A stretch of DNA of 64,000 nt from Suillus spraguei (taxonomy: Eukaryota > Basidiomycota > Agaricomycetes > Boletales > Suillaceae): assembly GCA_016800925.1 (NCBI GenBank), contig JABCPU010000026.1:248001-312000 (forward strand), read 5' to 3'. Shown here piece after piece: positions 24,201 through 35,566 of this stretch (the stretch's first letter is position 1; the number at the start of each line of letters is the position of its first letter). Position numbers and translations under genes: made by a program. Under the pieces are notes generated by a model. The model was not told the origin of the DNA and made no database searches. It saw only the letters and a program-made list of their open reading frames with translations.

Positions 24201-24683
24201 AAAACCTAAAGGCTCATGAAGTACAGCTGCGTGGTCACATCAAGGTGATAACTATTCAAGCTCTTGACTCCCCTCTTGTCTCATAGCACTTGCAGACGCT
24301 CCGAGAAGAACTCCGCAAGGTGCAAAACTCAGCTGCTCTGCTCGAGCGCCAGCGCAATCCAGGAGTGGGTTATTGGACCTCGCGAATCGAGAACACCGAT
24401 TCTCGTGCGTCGATATCATCTGGCTCTGAACTCCCGTCGCGGGCTGCATCTCCTGGACCAACATCGCCCACCCCATCCAAAGGTGATGAAGACATTAATT
24501 TGGAGTACCTTCGAAATGTGATATTGCAGTTTCTAGAGCATAAAGAGATGAGAGTGAGTGCAGAACGCTGAAAAATATGTTTGTGCTAATAATCTATTCT
24601 CTCAGCCCAATCTCGTTCGCGTTTTGTCCATCATCTTGCGTTTTACACCACAAGAGACCCGGAGGCTGGTAGCAAAAGTCTAG
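21253..24683 (+). CDS. GRIP-domain golgin (Imh1/golgin-245-like coiled-coil protein)
   Basis: Golgins of this type tether vesicles at the trans-Golgi and are recruited by Arl1-GTP binding the GRIP domain. The N-terminal 440 residues are Ser/Pro-rich, with 28-residue tandem repeats at 21996-22415. The middle is long coiled coil (for example QDLEERIEELKDTHRLETR-like, SHTEEEMARRNAEIERLAVE, SEKELSATRAQFEVEIAALK, RHALELQLQVDRMNDAE). The GRIP domain is C-terminal: INLEYLRNVILQFLEHKEMR, then after an intron PNLVRVLSIILRFTPQETRR and LVAKV, stop at 24681. The Tyr in LEYLRN is the conserved Arl1-contact position. Seven or more introns; borders near 22740-22870 and 23430-23510 are approximate. The start follows no other ATG nearby. 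Confidence 0.85.
21996..22415 (+). repeat. Five tandem 84-bp repeats inside the golgin gene
   Basis: Five head-to-tail 84-bp units, each coding 28 residues of the type SHVPEAHGSDSGDINGNASI plus PIHTDASA. The last unit is the most diverged (SRLSEVQDSDSGDVDGNAYV). Third-position changes and substitutions such as VHGPDS/AHGSDS/VHSLGP show age rather than recent expansion. Located in the non-coiled N-terminal part. Confidence 0.88.
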
Positions 24684-25313
24684 TGAGGAAATTGTTACAG
24701 TTATTCAACAAAGCTTTGAAAGATAGATATCCCTACATACCATTTGCAATTCGTGCCATTACTGTTTGACATGTTACATATCTGAGTTGCGCAAGCGCAT
24801 CCTCCTGATCCTGTGCAGCTGACGGTAAGTTCGCTGACGTCCACTACAGCGCCATCAATGCATCAAGTATAGTCACGTACCGTTACCAAGACGTATTAGG
24901 GTGCTTTTGTATTTTAGCATAACTTCCTGTTGTGTCAGTAACACCGCACGACGACACAACGGTCAAGCTCAAATACTGTTCTCGACAATCCTTTCCTTCC
25001 CTTTTTGTAAGATATAAATTTATGATAAATATTTAACCTTTTACAATTATCGACTATGCTTACTCTTGGACAAGACAACCCTCCTTCCCTCAGTCAAGCA
25101 GCGCAACGAACACGTAAAAAAACGTCCTGATGGCGAAAAACAAAAACTCCACCCGAAGTCAAGAAAGAATAAATGTCGATGGATCAATGACAATAAACTA
25201 GTCAGTGGATTCTGACAGAGTCGGGAACACATAATCTAAATATAATCAGCATCGCGTTTGTGAACATAACTAATAGTACATACACCAGTCAGGTCAAGAA
25301 CCTAACTATTACA
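24684..25313. other. Intergenic, 630 bp, between convergent 3' ends
   Basis: AT-rich, including ATAAATTTATGATAAATATT near 25013. No coding signal or RNA gene seen. It separates the 3' ends of the golgin and the minus-strand unknown gene. Confidence 0.5.
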
Positions 25314-25931
25314 TCAGGCTGCAGAATCACGGGAAGCTGGAGCGCTCTGGTGAAATTTTGAAAGGAAGTATTTTAGAGGTACACGTACGACGTCAGTCGG
25401 AAAATGAAAACCTTTGAATTTATGCGAGGAAACACTGGAAAGTAACACGCCTGTGCTCTGGTGTTTCCACCACAACGATGAGCACTTGGGTAACAGTGAC
25501 AAGATAGAAGATAGGTTACCTGCCAACCATAATGATGCATGAAATAGCCCTGGCATCGAGGGAAGTGATCTGAGCTGCCTTTTCTCGTTGTTGCTCTGAT
25601 ACGCAGCAATTGCCTCTGAGATGACTTGTGGTTCAGCCTGAGACACATGTCGTGAGGGAAGCTCTCTCACCGAGGTAGTAGTAGTCTCTCCTAGTCAGAT
25701 GAAAAGAGAAATAAGACAGTCGTTCCTTCTATGTCTCACCTTAAGACTTTCGTGTTTACTTGAGAGTTGCAAACAAAGGGGCATCCACACTTCCGAACCC
25801 CACCCTGGATCCCTAGCTGCTCTTTCGCACTTTTTTTGGATACTCACGTCTCTGAAATATCCAAACAAATGGCAATATATATCCCATAGTAAATCCTTCG
25901 GAGCGGTCCGCACAGTCGCGGTTAAATGCAT
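25314..25931 (-). CDS. Unrecognised small multi-exon gene
   Basis: I do not recognise the product. Supported pieces on the minus strand: MHLTATVRTAPKDLLWDIYC followed by HLFGYF, ending at a strong GTGAGT donor; a middle exon or exons near 25750-25800; then AEPQVISEAIAAYQSNNEKR and QLRSLPSMPGLFHASLWLAG ending at GTAACC; and a last exon FKGFHFPTDVVRVPLKYFLS to KFHQSAPASRDSAA, stop at 25314. The last two exons join in frame (phase 1, acceptor CACAG), giving WLAGVLLSSVSS. Composition of the final segment is convincingly protein-like. The middle exon joins are ambiguous. No transmembrane segment or cofactor motif was seen. Divergent from MED5, with about 350 bp between starts. Confidence 0.45.
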
Positions 25932-26283
25932 GACATGAATTGGTGAATACTGTAAGTATGAACAACCGATATGGCATGATCGACGTACTACACGTAACAT
26001 ATTTATGTCTCACACAATAAACTAGGGGAAAGGGTGAGTTTCCGAGCTTCAAGTTTGGACTCGAGGTTCCGTTATGTCGTCAAGTTGGTCACTGGCAAGC
26101 ACCGTCACGTGGCCGAGTAAAGCGCCCATGGTCCACAGCCACAATTTCCTTTTATGTTATTCATCAAGAGTCTTGTCATGGTGAACCCTTGATTTCTCCA
26201 CTGACGCAGTAAGTATTCCACTGAATTCAACACAAACCAAGCCGATACAAAAGGGCGGCAATAGTATTGTTCTTACCCGTGAT

Positions 26284-29200
26284 ATGTCACTCGCTGAGTT
26301 AACGAGGAATTCGTATCAATGCGGGATATCCCCGCAACAGGTGAGTGATTTCTGTCATGTAGTACATGCTATGATGGTGTACCGGAGCTTCTTAGTGGCT
26401 AGCATTATGCAAACTGCTCGTACAACAACAGGATGTCGGCGTCGACTTCAGCACCACTGTTAGCAGTATGTGGCCTGCATACCGAGGATCTAGACTCTAC
26501 ATTGAATACGTGTTAAACAGACGCTATCCTTGGACTTTATTGCTTCTATCCCGCAGACCCAACCCTTCGCGAATACCTTCAGCTTGCTCTGAGTGACGGA
26601 TTACTTCCGAACGCGGTCTTCGTCTCCACATTCATACGCGCTGCTCGGGAACCAGAACTTCAGAATGGCTCTACTCTGGATATACTTTGCCGTTTAGCTC
26701 TTAATACACATTACACGTCAGGATTATCACCCACAGGATCCATAATCCCTTTAGCGGACTCTCAGATCTCTGTGCTTTCCAAAGTACAAGATGCACTGGC
26801 TCTTTTGCGGATTGCCCACTCACTTCCCCCTTCTAACTTCACCAGCTTATTGTATCAGCTTCTGAATTCGCAATCCTGCTACTGTCTTGTGTCACTGACA
26901 TGTCGCAGGTAACAGCCGCTCAAGCTATGATTTATCTCGGGGATGCGAATGATGTGCTGCAGTCATTGCGCCTTTCACAGGAACTCCGGCAGGTACTCGA
27001 GGGCTTCGTGTTGTCTCTAAGCTTGCTCATGGGCGACGACGCGAAAGCCGTCCGAGATGCACAAATGTTGCACACCATGCAGCTGACTATGGGAAAAAAT
27101 GACGTGCTTGGTGCCAATGTTGAAACTGACACCGTCACCTGCGGTCTGTTATTGCAAAGCCTTGTATGTATTCATAGCTGCAACTCAAACGCCACTCATG
27201 TTTTACAGGTTGCGTGCCGTTCTTGCGATTTTGGATCGGGAAGTGATTTAGAAGCTGTTGCAGTAATGACAGGCACATTGCGGTGGACGTCATGGGCTCC
27301 CAATGTCTTTTGTACACAGCTACTTGTGGCTGCCCTGACTTGTGTCGCTCAAAGTTCTTCTAAGGATGATCATGAATCTTCCTTTTCTCTTTGGAGAGCA
27401 TTTGTGGTTGGTCGTGTAAGCTTTAGCGCAAGCCACCGTGAGTATCAGTACAACTCACCACCAAGTGATGATCCATAGCTCCCGCGGCTTCTATTTTCCC
27501 TCGAAAAAAGTCTTGAAGCTCATGGAACAACGGAGGCAGATTGGGTAAGTAATTTTTTTTGAAAGTCAGGAAGGCTTAGCATGAAATACGATTCCATCAG
27601 CGAGCTGCGATGCATGCTGCATTGTTATCACTATCCCAACGGTCTGATTTATTAACTCAATGCGATGTTGTAGCCCGACAAGGCAAAGGACACGATTCTT
27701 GTCAGGACAGCAACGCATTGTATGTCTGATCGTTATTTCGCGTCCTTTGTGCTAATATCTGAAGGCCTAGATCACTTATTCGCGAATTCATTCAACAACT
27801 TCTGGCCGTTGGTATTATTGAATATACGTTTGCGGTCTCGATGGACCCCATGATGGCAAATGACCCCAGGACACGTTTACAGTCAGAAGCTTTTGATCAT
27901 GGCTGTTCCATAGAAGTAAATCATCACACCATATTCTCTTTGCTGATGATGACGAGACGTACAGACCTATCTGGATTCAAAGCTCACTTCAGACTCAAGT
28001 CCAGAAGACACTTTGTTACTGCTAGAGAAAATTCGCCAAGAACCTGGCAGCCACCATTGTTTTGCTGCTGTGGTCCAGAAAGTAGTTGCCAGGCTATTCA
28101 TGGTTAATCCCATCTGTTAATCAGGCACTTTTTTCAGCGATTTACATCACACTCTACATCCCTGGATCTTGAGCACTTGAGTCACCTAACACGGACATTG
28201 TACCACCACGACTTTGCTTTAGATATACTATCACTGCATCTCAAGATCTCATATTTGATTTGTAATGCACTGGAGATAATCTCCGAGTATGATTGCGAAA
28301 CAGTTGGTATGTTTGCCACCGAAGCTTACGACATTCGTGCTAACGGCCCATAGGTGATCCACAGACTGCAGTGAGCCATTTGGGCGATATAGTTCTATTT
28401 GCAGAGATGGTCTTGGCGAAATTCCGGGTATGTTTTCTGTCATTAGAATACGATTGTTCCTTGACATTCTTTGTCAAGATCTCATCGCCAATCATCAAAG
28501 ATGGAAAGATATACCGCACAGAACTTCTCCGATGCACTTCGAGGGTTTATCAGCTAGATGAATTAAGCCCAGAACACAAATCCGCATTTGCCACTTGGTA
28601 CAAGGCAATTTTTGATAGCAATAGCGAAGGGATTGACGACGCCTTACTCCGGTGATGTTGTTCCACCCTTGCGATGGAAATTGTGTCTCATTTCCCTGTA
28701 GTACAACAAAACCCCAAATTCTTCTGCAAATCTCCGCCACACTATTCTCGCAGGCTGCCCTGGCTCGCCAGGAAAACCGACTCGACAATGACACGCTGCA
28801 GACCGGTATGTCATACTTCCTTGGACCGTTGCTCCGGTGGACACTTGTTGGCGTGATCCATGCCATGTTGTTTGAAATTGGGCACAGAGCGTAAGTCTAA
28901 TACCAGTCTCAAATAAATCCATCCTCGACACGTTTTCGCTACAGGCTGGTAGCTCCCTTTCACCTCGCAATCGTACAAACTATTTTATGTTCTCCCTGTT
29001 GTCCCATCGTCGTCCGCCGTCTTTGTAGTCCGAGCTGTCTCAGACTATTATCTAGTAGACGGATCCAAGCTTTTCCTCAGAGCCCAATTCTCGATATCAG
29101 CGTTATACGAGCCACGTGCTTCCAAACCCTCGGAGTCAACAAAGACCGTGAGTAGCAAGTTGGAAATAATCATTTCCCCCTACCAGCTGAATTGATCATC

Positions 29201-29813
29201 TGACACAGCATCTTGCAAGGCGTTGGAGGATCATCAGATCAGCCCTGCTACCAGATGGATGGACTTCCCAAAGCAAGAGATCCACGAGGCACTGGCGTTG
29301 GCTCGGCGCCACAAGGCTCCTCGTATTGATGTTACACGTTGTCTCTCCGCTACTTCACCCTCTAGATTCCTTGATCTACTTTGGTCAGAGCTCAGTGTTG
29401 CTTCCAGTCTAGGGGAGATGGAGACATGCAGGCGCCTCGCGACATTCGTTTTAGCCATGCCGCGTCAGCTATCATCAGCGCCACCCCTCCTTCCGATATT
29501 TATGTACAACGTTCTTCCCAATCTCATTGTGGCCATAGACCAACAGCCAGCGACAGAAAAGGGTATGAACACACAGCTCCTGGTGACAATCATTTCATCC
29601 GCGCTTACTGCCGCGCTACACATCGAATGGGCGGTGCAAACAGTATGCGAAGAGCAGCGCTTTGTGCTTGGTCAACCAAGTGCCGCTGTCGCGAGGCGGC
29701 TTGCAGCTGACCTCCGAGCGCAGAAGCTCAGTTCGTCTACCAGTGCAACCATTTTGCAGCGTTTGGGATCCTCCCCTGCCTTCGTCACCAATTTTCCTGT
29801 GTTTGTTATGTAA
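26284..29813 (+). CDS. MED5: Probable Mediator complex subunit 5 (Med5/Nut1)
   Basis: Med5 is a tail-module subunit of Mediator, linking activators to RNA polymerase II. About ten exons encode a roughly 1000-residue, largely helical protein with no enzyme motif. It starts MSLAELTRNSYQCGISPQQ; early segments are GLYCFYPADPTLREYLQLAL and SDGLLPNAVFVSTFIRAARE. The middle includes EGFVLSLSLLMGDDAKAVRD, and SLIREFIQQLLAVGIIEYTF sits near 27780-27830. The end is RRLAADLRAQKLSSSTSATI then LQRLGSSPAFVTNFPVFVM. The order SDGLLPN...FI..A and the late aspartate-rich insert resemble fungal Med5, but I rely on memory of the family, so identity is tentative. Other large helical scaffold proteins cannot be excluded. 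The gene ends 178 bp before the zinc-transporter stop. Confidence 0.68.
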
Positions 29814-29991
29814 AAAGCTGTGATTTTGTAAATAAGACAAAACTTCATGATAATCTATCTTGCGAATCTGGCTTGCACATGGCTATGCACTACTCGATTC
29901 CGCGCACTTCAGTGGCGTGTAATAGGTTAATATATACAGGGATCCGAAACACATAAATAGTAATGGTGCTGCGCGCATGGGTAAACGTTTA

Positions 29992-31748
29992 TTAAACGCC
30001 TGGTGGGGGCGGAGCTGGCAACACGGGGTAAGTGGAAGTGATGATATGAAAAATGGATGGAGGACTCACGGCAGCAAGCATTTTCTACCGGATCACAATT
30101 TTGATCCGCTGGACACAGTATCAGACACGACGAGTCCATGGATGTCTTGAGGTGATCAGCCAAATGGAGATAACTGTAATCGGCACAGAGCACGCACCTT
30201 CAGGTTATCTTCCGGAAACATGTTTGGGTTGCGAGTATGGTACTCGGGTTGAATAGTACTAGAATGTATACCGTGGTGATGAAGAACTTTTCTAATTTCT
30301 ACTGCAACAGGCATAAAGTCATGGTTTCGTGATGCCATCACGTGTACTGAGGCTACGATTTTGGATTCTGAAAGTTGCCAAACATGCAATTCATGCACGG
30401 AAAGAACCCCATCTACACTCAGAATGGATTCCCGGACCTCGTCTAGGGATATAGCTGGCGGCACGCCTTGGAGGAGAATGAAAGACGCACTCTCGACTGA
30501 GACAGGTGAGTCGATGCCAAAGATGCAGACAAGAGAATACACATACCCAATGGCAAAGCAGACGAAAAGATAATGGCCGTGATTACAAGACTGATGATAG
30601 GATCGAAGTAAAACTTGTATTTCCATTCCGTAAGCCAGATGACCAAGCCGGTAGCGATGACTCCGACATTCCCCAGGGCATCACCTAACACATGCAATAC
30701 CAGGGCGCGCATATTCATAGAGCCATGCGAGTGACCATGGTGGACTGTGTTACTCTTGGAAGGCGGTGCTTCGGTTGTTTCGGATCCGAGGAGTGGGAGG
30801 CGCTCGTCGAACACGTGGCTGGAGGTGCTCAATCGCCTCGTATGTGGAGAAGGGGATGCGATGTCCTGAGCAGCTTGCACGACAGACGCACGCGTCGCAA
30901 TGGGGTGTCCATACATCGAGGAATATGAGTCAGAGCGCTCATGGCTACTAGACCGTCCAGATGCTTTCCCTGGGGTGGTGACAACATCATCCACAACTTG
31001 TTCTGACTGAGAGATGCTCGAAGAATGCGTTGGGGTCAAAGAGGTCTTATGGTCATGGCTATGTTCTAGATAATGTCTGAGGAGCAAAAAGCATGCTGAT
31101 GATGACAGAACTGACCATGGAAGAGGAAGAGGCCGACAATATTAGATGCCAGACCAAAGGACCCTACGATCACAATGAGACGAGGATTGGAAATCTCTGC
31201 GGAAGCGAATGGTGATAAAATATTTGCGAAGTACATAAGGAGTCAGCTCACCTGGTGTGCTGAAGAAGCGCTCCAATGCTTCCATCGTAATGGAGAAGCA
31301 AAGCGCAAGGAGAAAAACCCCATTGACAAGAGCAGCAAGAATTTCAGCTCTGTGCCACCCGTACGAATACCTAGAATCATTGGCACTTTTTTGTGACAAC
31401 TCAAAGACAAAAGAAAGGTGGTGAGTTATTCAATGACCTTAGACTGAAAGGATTAACATCATACCTTAATGGCGTAGAGAGCAACCACAAGGCTTATCAC
31501 ATCACTGTTGAGAGATTTAAGCTACATGTCAGTAAGTGAAAGGAATGCAAACTTCAGCATGTGAAAGCTGTCGGCGACAAGGGCAAGGGAACCAACAGCA
31601 TAACCTACAAGTTTCTCTCTTAGGAGGGTCCTAGTGTAAGACTACAGAATATGAACTTACCTGCAATGAGCTCAATGAAGAAGAATATAATGTCGATAAT
31701 AAGCAACAACGTTATTCTCCCTGAGCGAGACATCCCGAAGACGGACAT
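29992..31748 (-). CDS. ZRC1: Zinc transporter, cation diffusion facilitator family (Zrc1/Cot1-like)
   Basis: Moves Zn2+ out of the cytosol into the vacuole or ER in exchange for protons. It starts MSVFGMSRSGRITLLLIIDI, with TM1 continuing IIFFFIELIA. TM2 has the metal site ADSFHMLNDVISLV, and SYGWHRAEILAALVNGVFLL follows. A long His/Ser-rich cytosolic loop comes next (HSHDHKTSLTPTHSS, and HHGHSHGSMNMRALVLHV). TM5 carries the second HxxxD site HVLGDALGNVGVIATG. The C-terminal domain is PPAISLDEVRESILSVDGVL, SVHELHVWQLSESKIVASVH. The last exons give SSCLILCPADQNCDPVENAC then CPPPPPGV, a cysteine-rich end. The stop at 29992-29994 requires two small introns, both GT-AG and in frame. Divergent from eIF3h, with 191 bp between starts. 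Confidence 0.9.
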
Positions 31749-31939
31749 CTGAATGGTAAGTAGTTGAGGTTGGTGCTAAGTAACGAGGCCGTTCACGGCG
31801 ACGTACCGCTGCTTATGTAAACTCATGTCACGCAGCATTTTTCGGCCGCCGTCGACTTTTGCCGTTGTTCGAAGCAGGACTGTAGTAGCATCTCGGTCCA
31901 AATCATAGACCATCAGAACGGTTTACATAGGAAACCAAA

Positions 31940-33370
31940 ATGGCCGCACCATCAATGGCTGCAGCTCTGGCTGCTTCACTTCCCGCCCCCCAGGCCGCAC
32001 CAACACCTGCAGCTCCAACATATGAGGCCATCCCTGCATCCATGTCTAAGGCGATCGACATCGAGGCTGAGATACCTCTTACATGCGTCCAGCTTGATGG
32101 CATAGTGCGTAATTTTGTGGATCGTCTCTCTCACTCATACTCCATCATTTGCCTATGAACGGTTCTACTATTTCTACTTTTCAAAGTTCCGCGTTGGACT
32201 TCTATTTAAGCTATACTGACATTTGAATTGTAGGTTGTCACCAAAATTTTGAAACACAGTCGCGAGGCATTCTCGACAACCGCGCATGGACTTCTGCTAG
32301 GCCTCGATCTTGATGGTATCCTCGAGGTGTCCAACTCGTTTGCATTACCGAATCATAACAATGATGACGATGAAAAGGCGACTAAATCTATCGGTGGGCC
32401 TTCCATTGCTATCTCCACAAATATATGAGCACTAACAAAACGTGGCTGATGGTAGCCCGTTACCAGCAATCCATGCTGCGATCGCTAAAAGAGGTACAAG
32501 GAGACGACAACGTCGTTGGGTTTTACCAAGCAACTTCACTTGGTGCTTTCTTCAATCAATCGCTTATAGATACACAAGCAATCCACCAAGATAGGCTTAG
32601 GCATGGCGGTGTTGTTATAGTTCATGGTAATGTCACGTGGCTCGAAATGCAGACGCCACACACTGACAGCGAGGTTTAGATATCTCACAGACGGCACGCG
32701 GAAATGCGTCATTTCGTGCATTCAAGCTAACGCCCGCATTCATGGATGCCTACAGAAGAGCTAATTTTAGTACAGCCGGGTATCTCGTTTTGATCATGCT
32801 CCTCGATCGATTTAACTGAGAGAGATTTATAGGTTGATTAGCCATCGATTAACTTTTGGTTCCATACTTGAAGAGATCCCGTTAAGAATTAGGACAAACG
32901 CACTTCTGAGTTCGTACTTGAGCACGCTTGCGACTCGCTCGAGTTCAACGTTTTCGGATGCTCATCCGGGGGTGGCAACGACATCAGTGTTGTCTCCGTC
33001 TTATTCAGGGCTTGATATAGGCAATATGGGACTGACGAAGAATCTGGAACAAGTCGCCGAAGCGATCGATAATTACCGGACAGAAGAAGGCAATGTCGCG
33101 TATTTGTCGAGGCAAATTGCACGGGAGAAGCTTCGTGCGGAGACTTATGTTACGAAACGGAAAGAGGAGAATGCGCGGCGGGTGGCGCAGGGATTGAACG
33201 CGCTGCCTGAAGAAGATGTAAGCAGGTTGTTCAGGATTCCGCCTGAACCGAGCCGGTTGGAGAGCATGCTCTTACTAGGACAGGTGGATGCTTATGCGAA
33301 GAGCCTTGAGAGTAGCGCAGGTACGGGATTGGTGAAGATGTATGCAGCCAAAGCTAGCTCTGGTGTATAA
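31940..33370 (+). CDS. eIF3h: Translation initiation factor eIF3 subunit H (MPN domain)
   Basis: Non-catalytic MPN subunit of eIF3, which assembles the 43S pre-initiation complex. Five exons, 31940-32104, 32234-32393, 32456-32626, 32680-32779 and 32833-33370, 377 residues. After an Ala/Pro leader comes the MPN core: CVQLDGIVVTKILKHSREAF, HGLLLGLDLDGILEVSNSFA, GDDNVVGFYQATSLGAFFNQ, DISQTARGNASFRAFKLTPA. The catalytic JAMM His-x-His is not present (LLLG...GFYQATSLG), as expected for subunit H. The C-terminal helices include MGLTKNLEQVAEAIDNYRTE and FRIPPEPSRLESMLLLGQVD. All joins keep frame. Such MPN plus C-terminal layout distinguishes h from f. Confidence 0.93.
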
Positions 33371-33724
33371 ATTTCCTTGTACAGGGGCTTTACCAATAAT
33401 GGATTAGCATTTGAGAACAATGGTGGACCAAGGGTGTGACCGGTGTTATTGTTGGTACCTTGACCGCAGCCATCGCTATGGAATAATGAAAATTTCTTGT
33501 CAGGGTAAAATGATTACCTAATATATTTGATTAGGATATAACTGAGGGTGCTTTCCTTACCATTTTACATTCTCCCGCTGGTTTGTCTTACTCTTCATCG
33601 TTCTTTCCGGTTTGTCGGCTGTCTTTTCTTGTTTAAAATCTTTATTTTACATAACTCGTACTATAAAGTCGTCACCTGTCGATCCTTTCAGTAGAACCAG
33701 CAAGAGCCTTCTTCTCTCATTACA

Positions 33725-34714
33725 ATGGCCCCCATCATCAAATGCCTTGCTTTTCTCTCTCTTGTCCTCTCGGTCACTGCTCTCACGTCCCCTCACATCT
33801 CCAACAATGTCTTTGATCACCGTCGTTCAGTTGCTCGCGTCGCCGTACAGGCAACCCATGATCAAGTCGATACCCCACCAGCTCCCAAACGTAAACGTTC
33901 TTTGAACAAACGTTGCGTACCTAAATCATCTGGTAACTCCACTGTATCTTCTTCATTGCCATCGGCTTCAGGCGTCCCGGTTAACGTTGCTCCATCGCCC
34001 GTCCTGCACTCCTCTTCTCCCTCCGCTTCCCATTCCTCATCTACTCCAGAGTCGACCTACCAAGCTCCTACCTCTACACCCACTCCTACACCCACTCCTA
34101 CACCCACGCCCACGCCCACTCCTACCCCACTCCTACCCCCACGCCCACTCCCACTCCCACACCTTCCTCAAGTACCACCACGCAGGCTGCCCAAACTACC
34201 TCTACATCCAGTGGTGGTTCGGCGAGCGGCTTCCTCAGTGGCATTAATGCAGGCAGGGTAAATCTTTTATCATCATCGTCCAGTTCTCGGCTCATTTCCA
34301 TTGTAGGCACTTACTACGAAACTGGTCTTGGAGCATGTGGTGTCACAAACACCGACTCTGATTACATTGCTGCCGTCTCTCACTTGTTGTTTGACGCTTA
34401 TCCGTAAGTGTTATACTCTATTCCTAGCCTCCTGCGGTCTTATTTTAGTCATCTAGCGGCTATGATGGTGTGAACCCTAACAGCAACCCTGTCTGCAACC
34501 AGCAAGTCACTGCTACCTGTAAGTTCCTCGGTCTCCTTGACAAATCATCATGTTCTGACTATTATCTTCAGACCAGGGCAAGAGTGTAACAGTCAAGATC
34601 ACAGACCGGTGCACGGGCTGTGCGCTCAGAGATCTTGACTTCTCGCCTTCTGCATTCAACTCACTTGCGGATGAGTCATTGGGGCGCATCGACATCGACT
34701 GGTCCTGGTCTTAA
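33725..34714 (+). CDS. Secreted expansin-like protein with double-psi beta-barrel (barwin/RlpA-like) domain
   Basis: Probably secreted and wall-associated. Signal peptide MAPIIKCLAFLSLVLSVTAL. A Ser/Thr/Pro linker with a long Thr-Pro repeat follows. The C-terminal domain is GTYYETGLGACGVTNTDSDY, IAAVSHLLFDAYPGYDGVNP, NPVCNQQVTATYQGKSVTVK, ITDRCTGCALRDLDFSPSAF, with the conserved Cys pairs, ending IDWSWS. This is the widespread fungal RlpA-like/expansin-like architecture; no catalytic activity is implied. Odd points: the frame changes within the Thr-Pro repeat near 34124-34129, as if one C were missing from CCCC. The following intron fits the conserved GTYY frame only with a GC donor (AATGCAG/GC) or another anomaly. 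Introns at about 34403-34454 and 34519-34571 are normal. Confidence 0.8.
34075..34163 (+). repeat. CCCACT/CCTACA-type microsatellite coding Thr-Pro
   Basis: About fifteen imperfect hexamer units (ACACCCACTCCT, CCCACGCCCACG and similar) encode alternating Thr and Pro in the linker of the secreted protein. The unit CCTACCCCACT around 34121-34131 is one base short of the pattern and shifts the frame. Confidence 0.85.
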
Positions 34715-35566
34715 ACGTTTCGCTCCCGTTACGCCTTCATGCTTTCGCGACGAATGGGCATAAAGTCTTCTATGTTTTTATTCATTATTCTTGCGGTTAA
34801 ATACTTCAAGGTGTATATTCTTTCCGACTGCTTTCGCGCCAGACGCCTCTCTGCCAGCAGAGAGCTTGGGATCGCTGTCGATTTCACTCATTCCTATGTA
34901 CCCACACGCTCATGCGTGCTACGTATTTATGATCACCGGATGATTCCTATGTGCTTAGTTGATGGGTTGGAATGAGCGGTTGTTGCTTGCTTGGGTCTTG
35001 CAGCGCTTTTCTTGATAGATTGAGCTTCGGTATAAATCTTAATTATTTTGGAGTTTGTAGTATAAAGTGGAATATAGATCGCTGCTATGTAACCTGTACA
35101 TCCCGTTGGAACGTTCACTGGTGATTCGTGTTGTAAGTGACAGCCATCTTATCGTGACATGGGAAATCAGTTTCACATTTTCGCCATCGGCACTGCCCGT
35201 TAGGCCATACTCCAAGTTAGGTGAACAGTCATTCATGTCCGACACTTCCGCCCTCGGTCCTAGAATCGAGGTATAGGTTTGACCTTTCATTTCCGCATCG
35301 CTGCCGTTGTCCAAGCATTGCAATTACCACATGAACGTAGTTAATGCGGTTGGTCCTTTCGGTAAAGTCTAGCTTAGCTGAAAGGCTGTGACTGACAGGC
35401 TCCCTCGAAAAAAAAAAACGCATTTTCATGCCAACAGAAAGGCACGGTATCCCCGCGGTCTCAAACGATGTCATGTTTGCAACACGGTCAGGCAGCAGTC
35501 CGATCATCTGATGTAAAAAACCGCTGTAGGCCGCAACCGAAAGCAAATATAGTCACAAAGGAGGTC
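34715..35566. other. Intergenic, 850 bp, convergent 3' ends
   Basis: Lies between the stops of the expansin-like gene and IPI1. A run of ten A residues occurs near 35409-35418. Short frames on both strands carry no motif and I do not call them. Confidence 0.5.
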
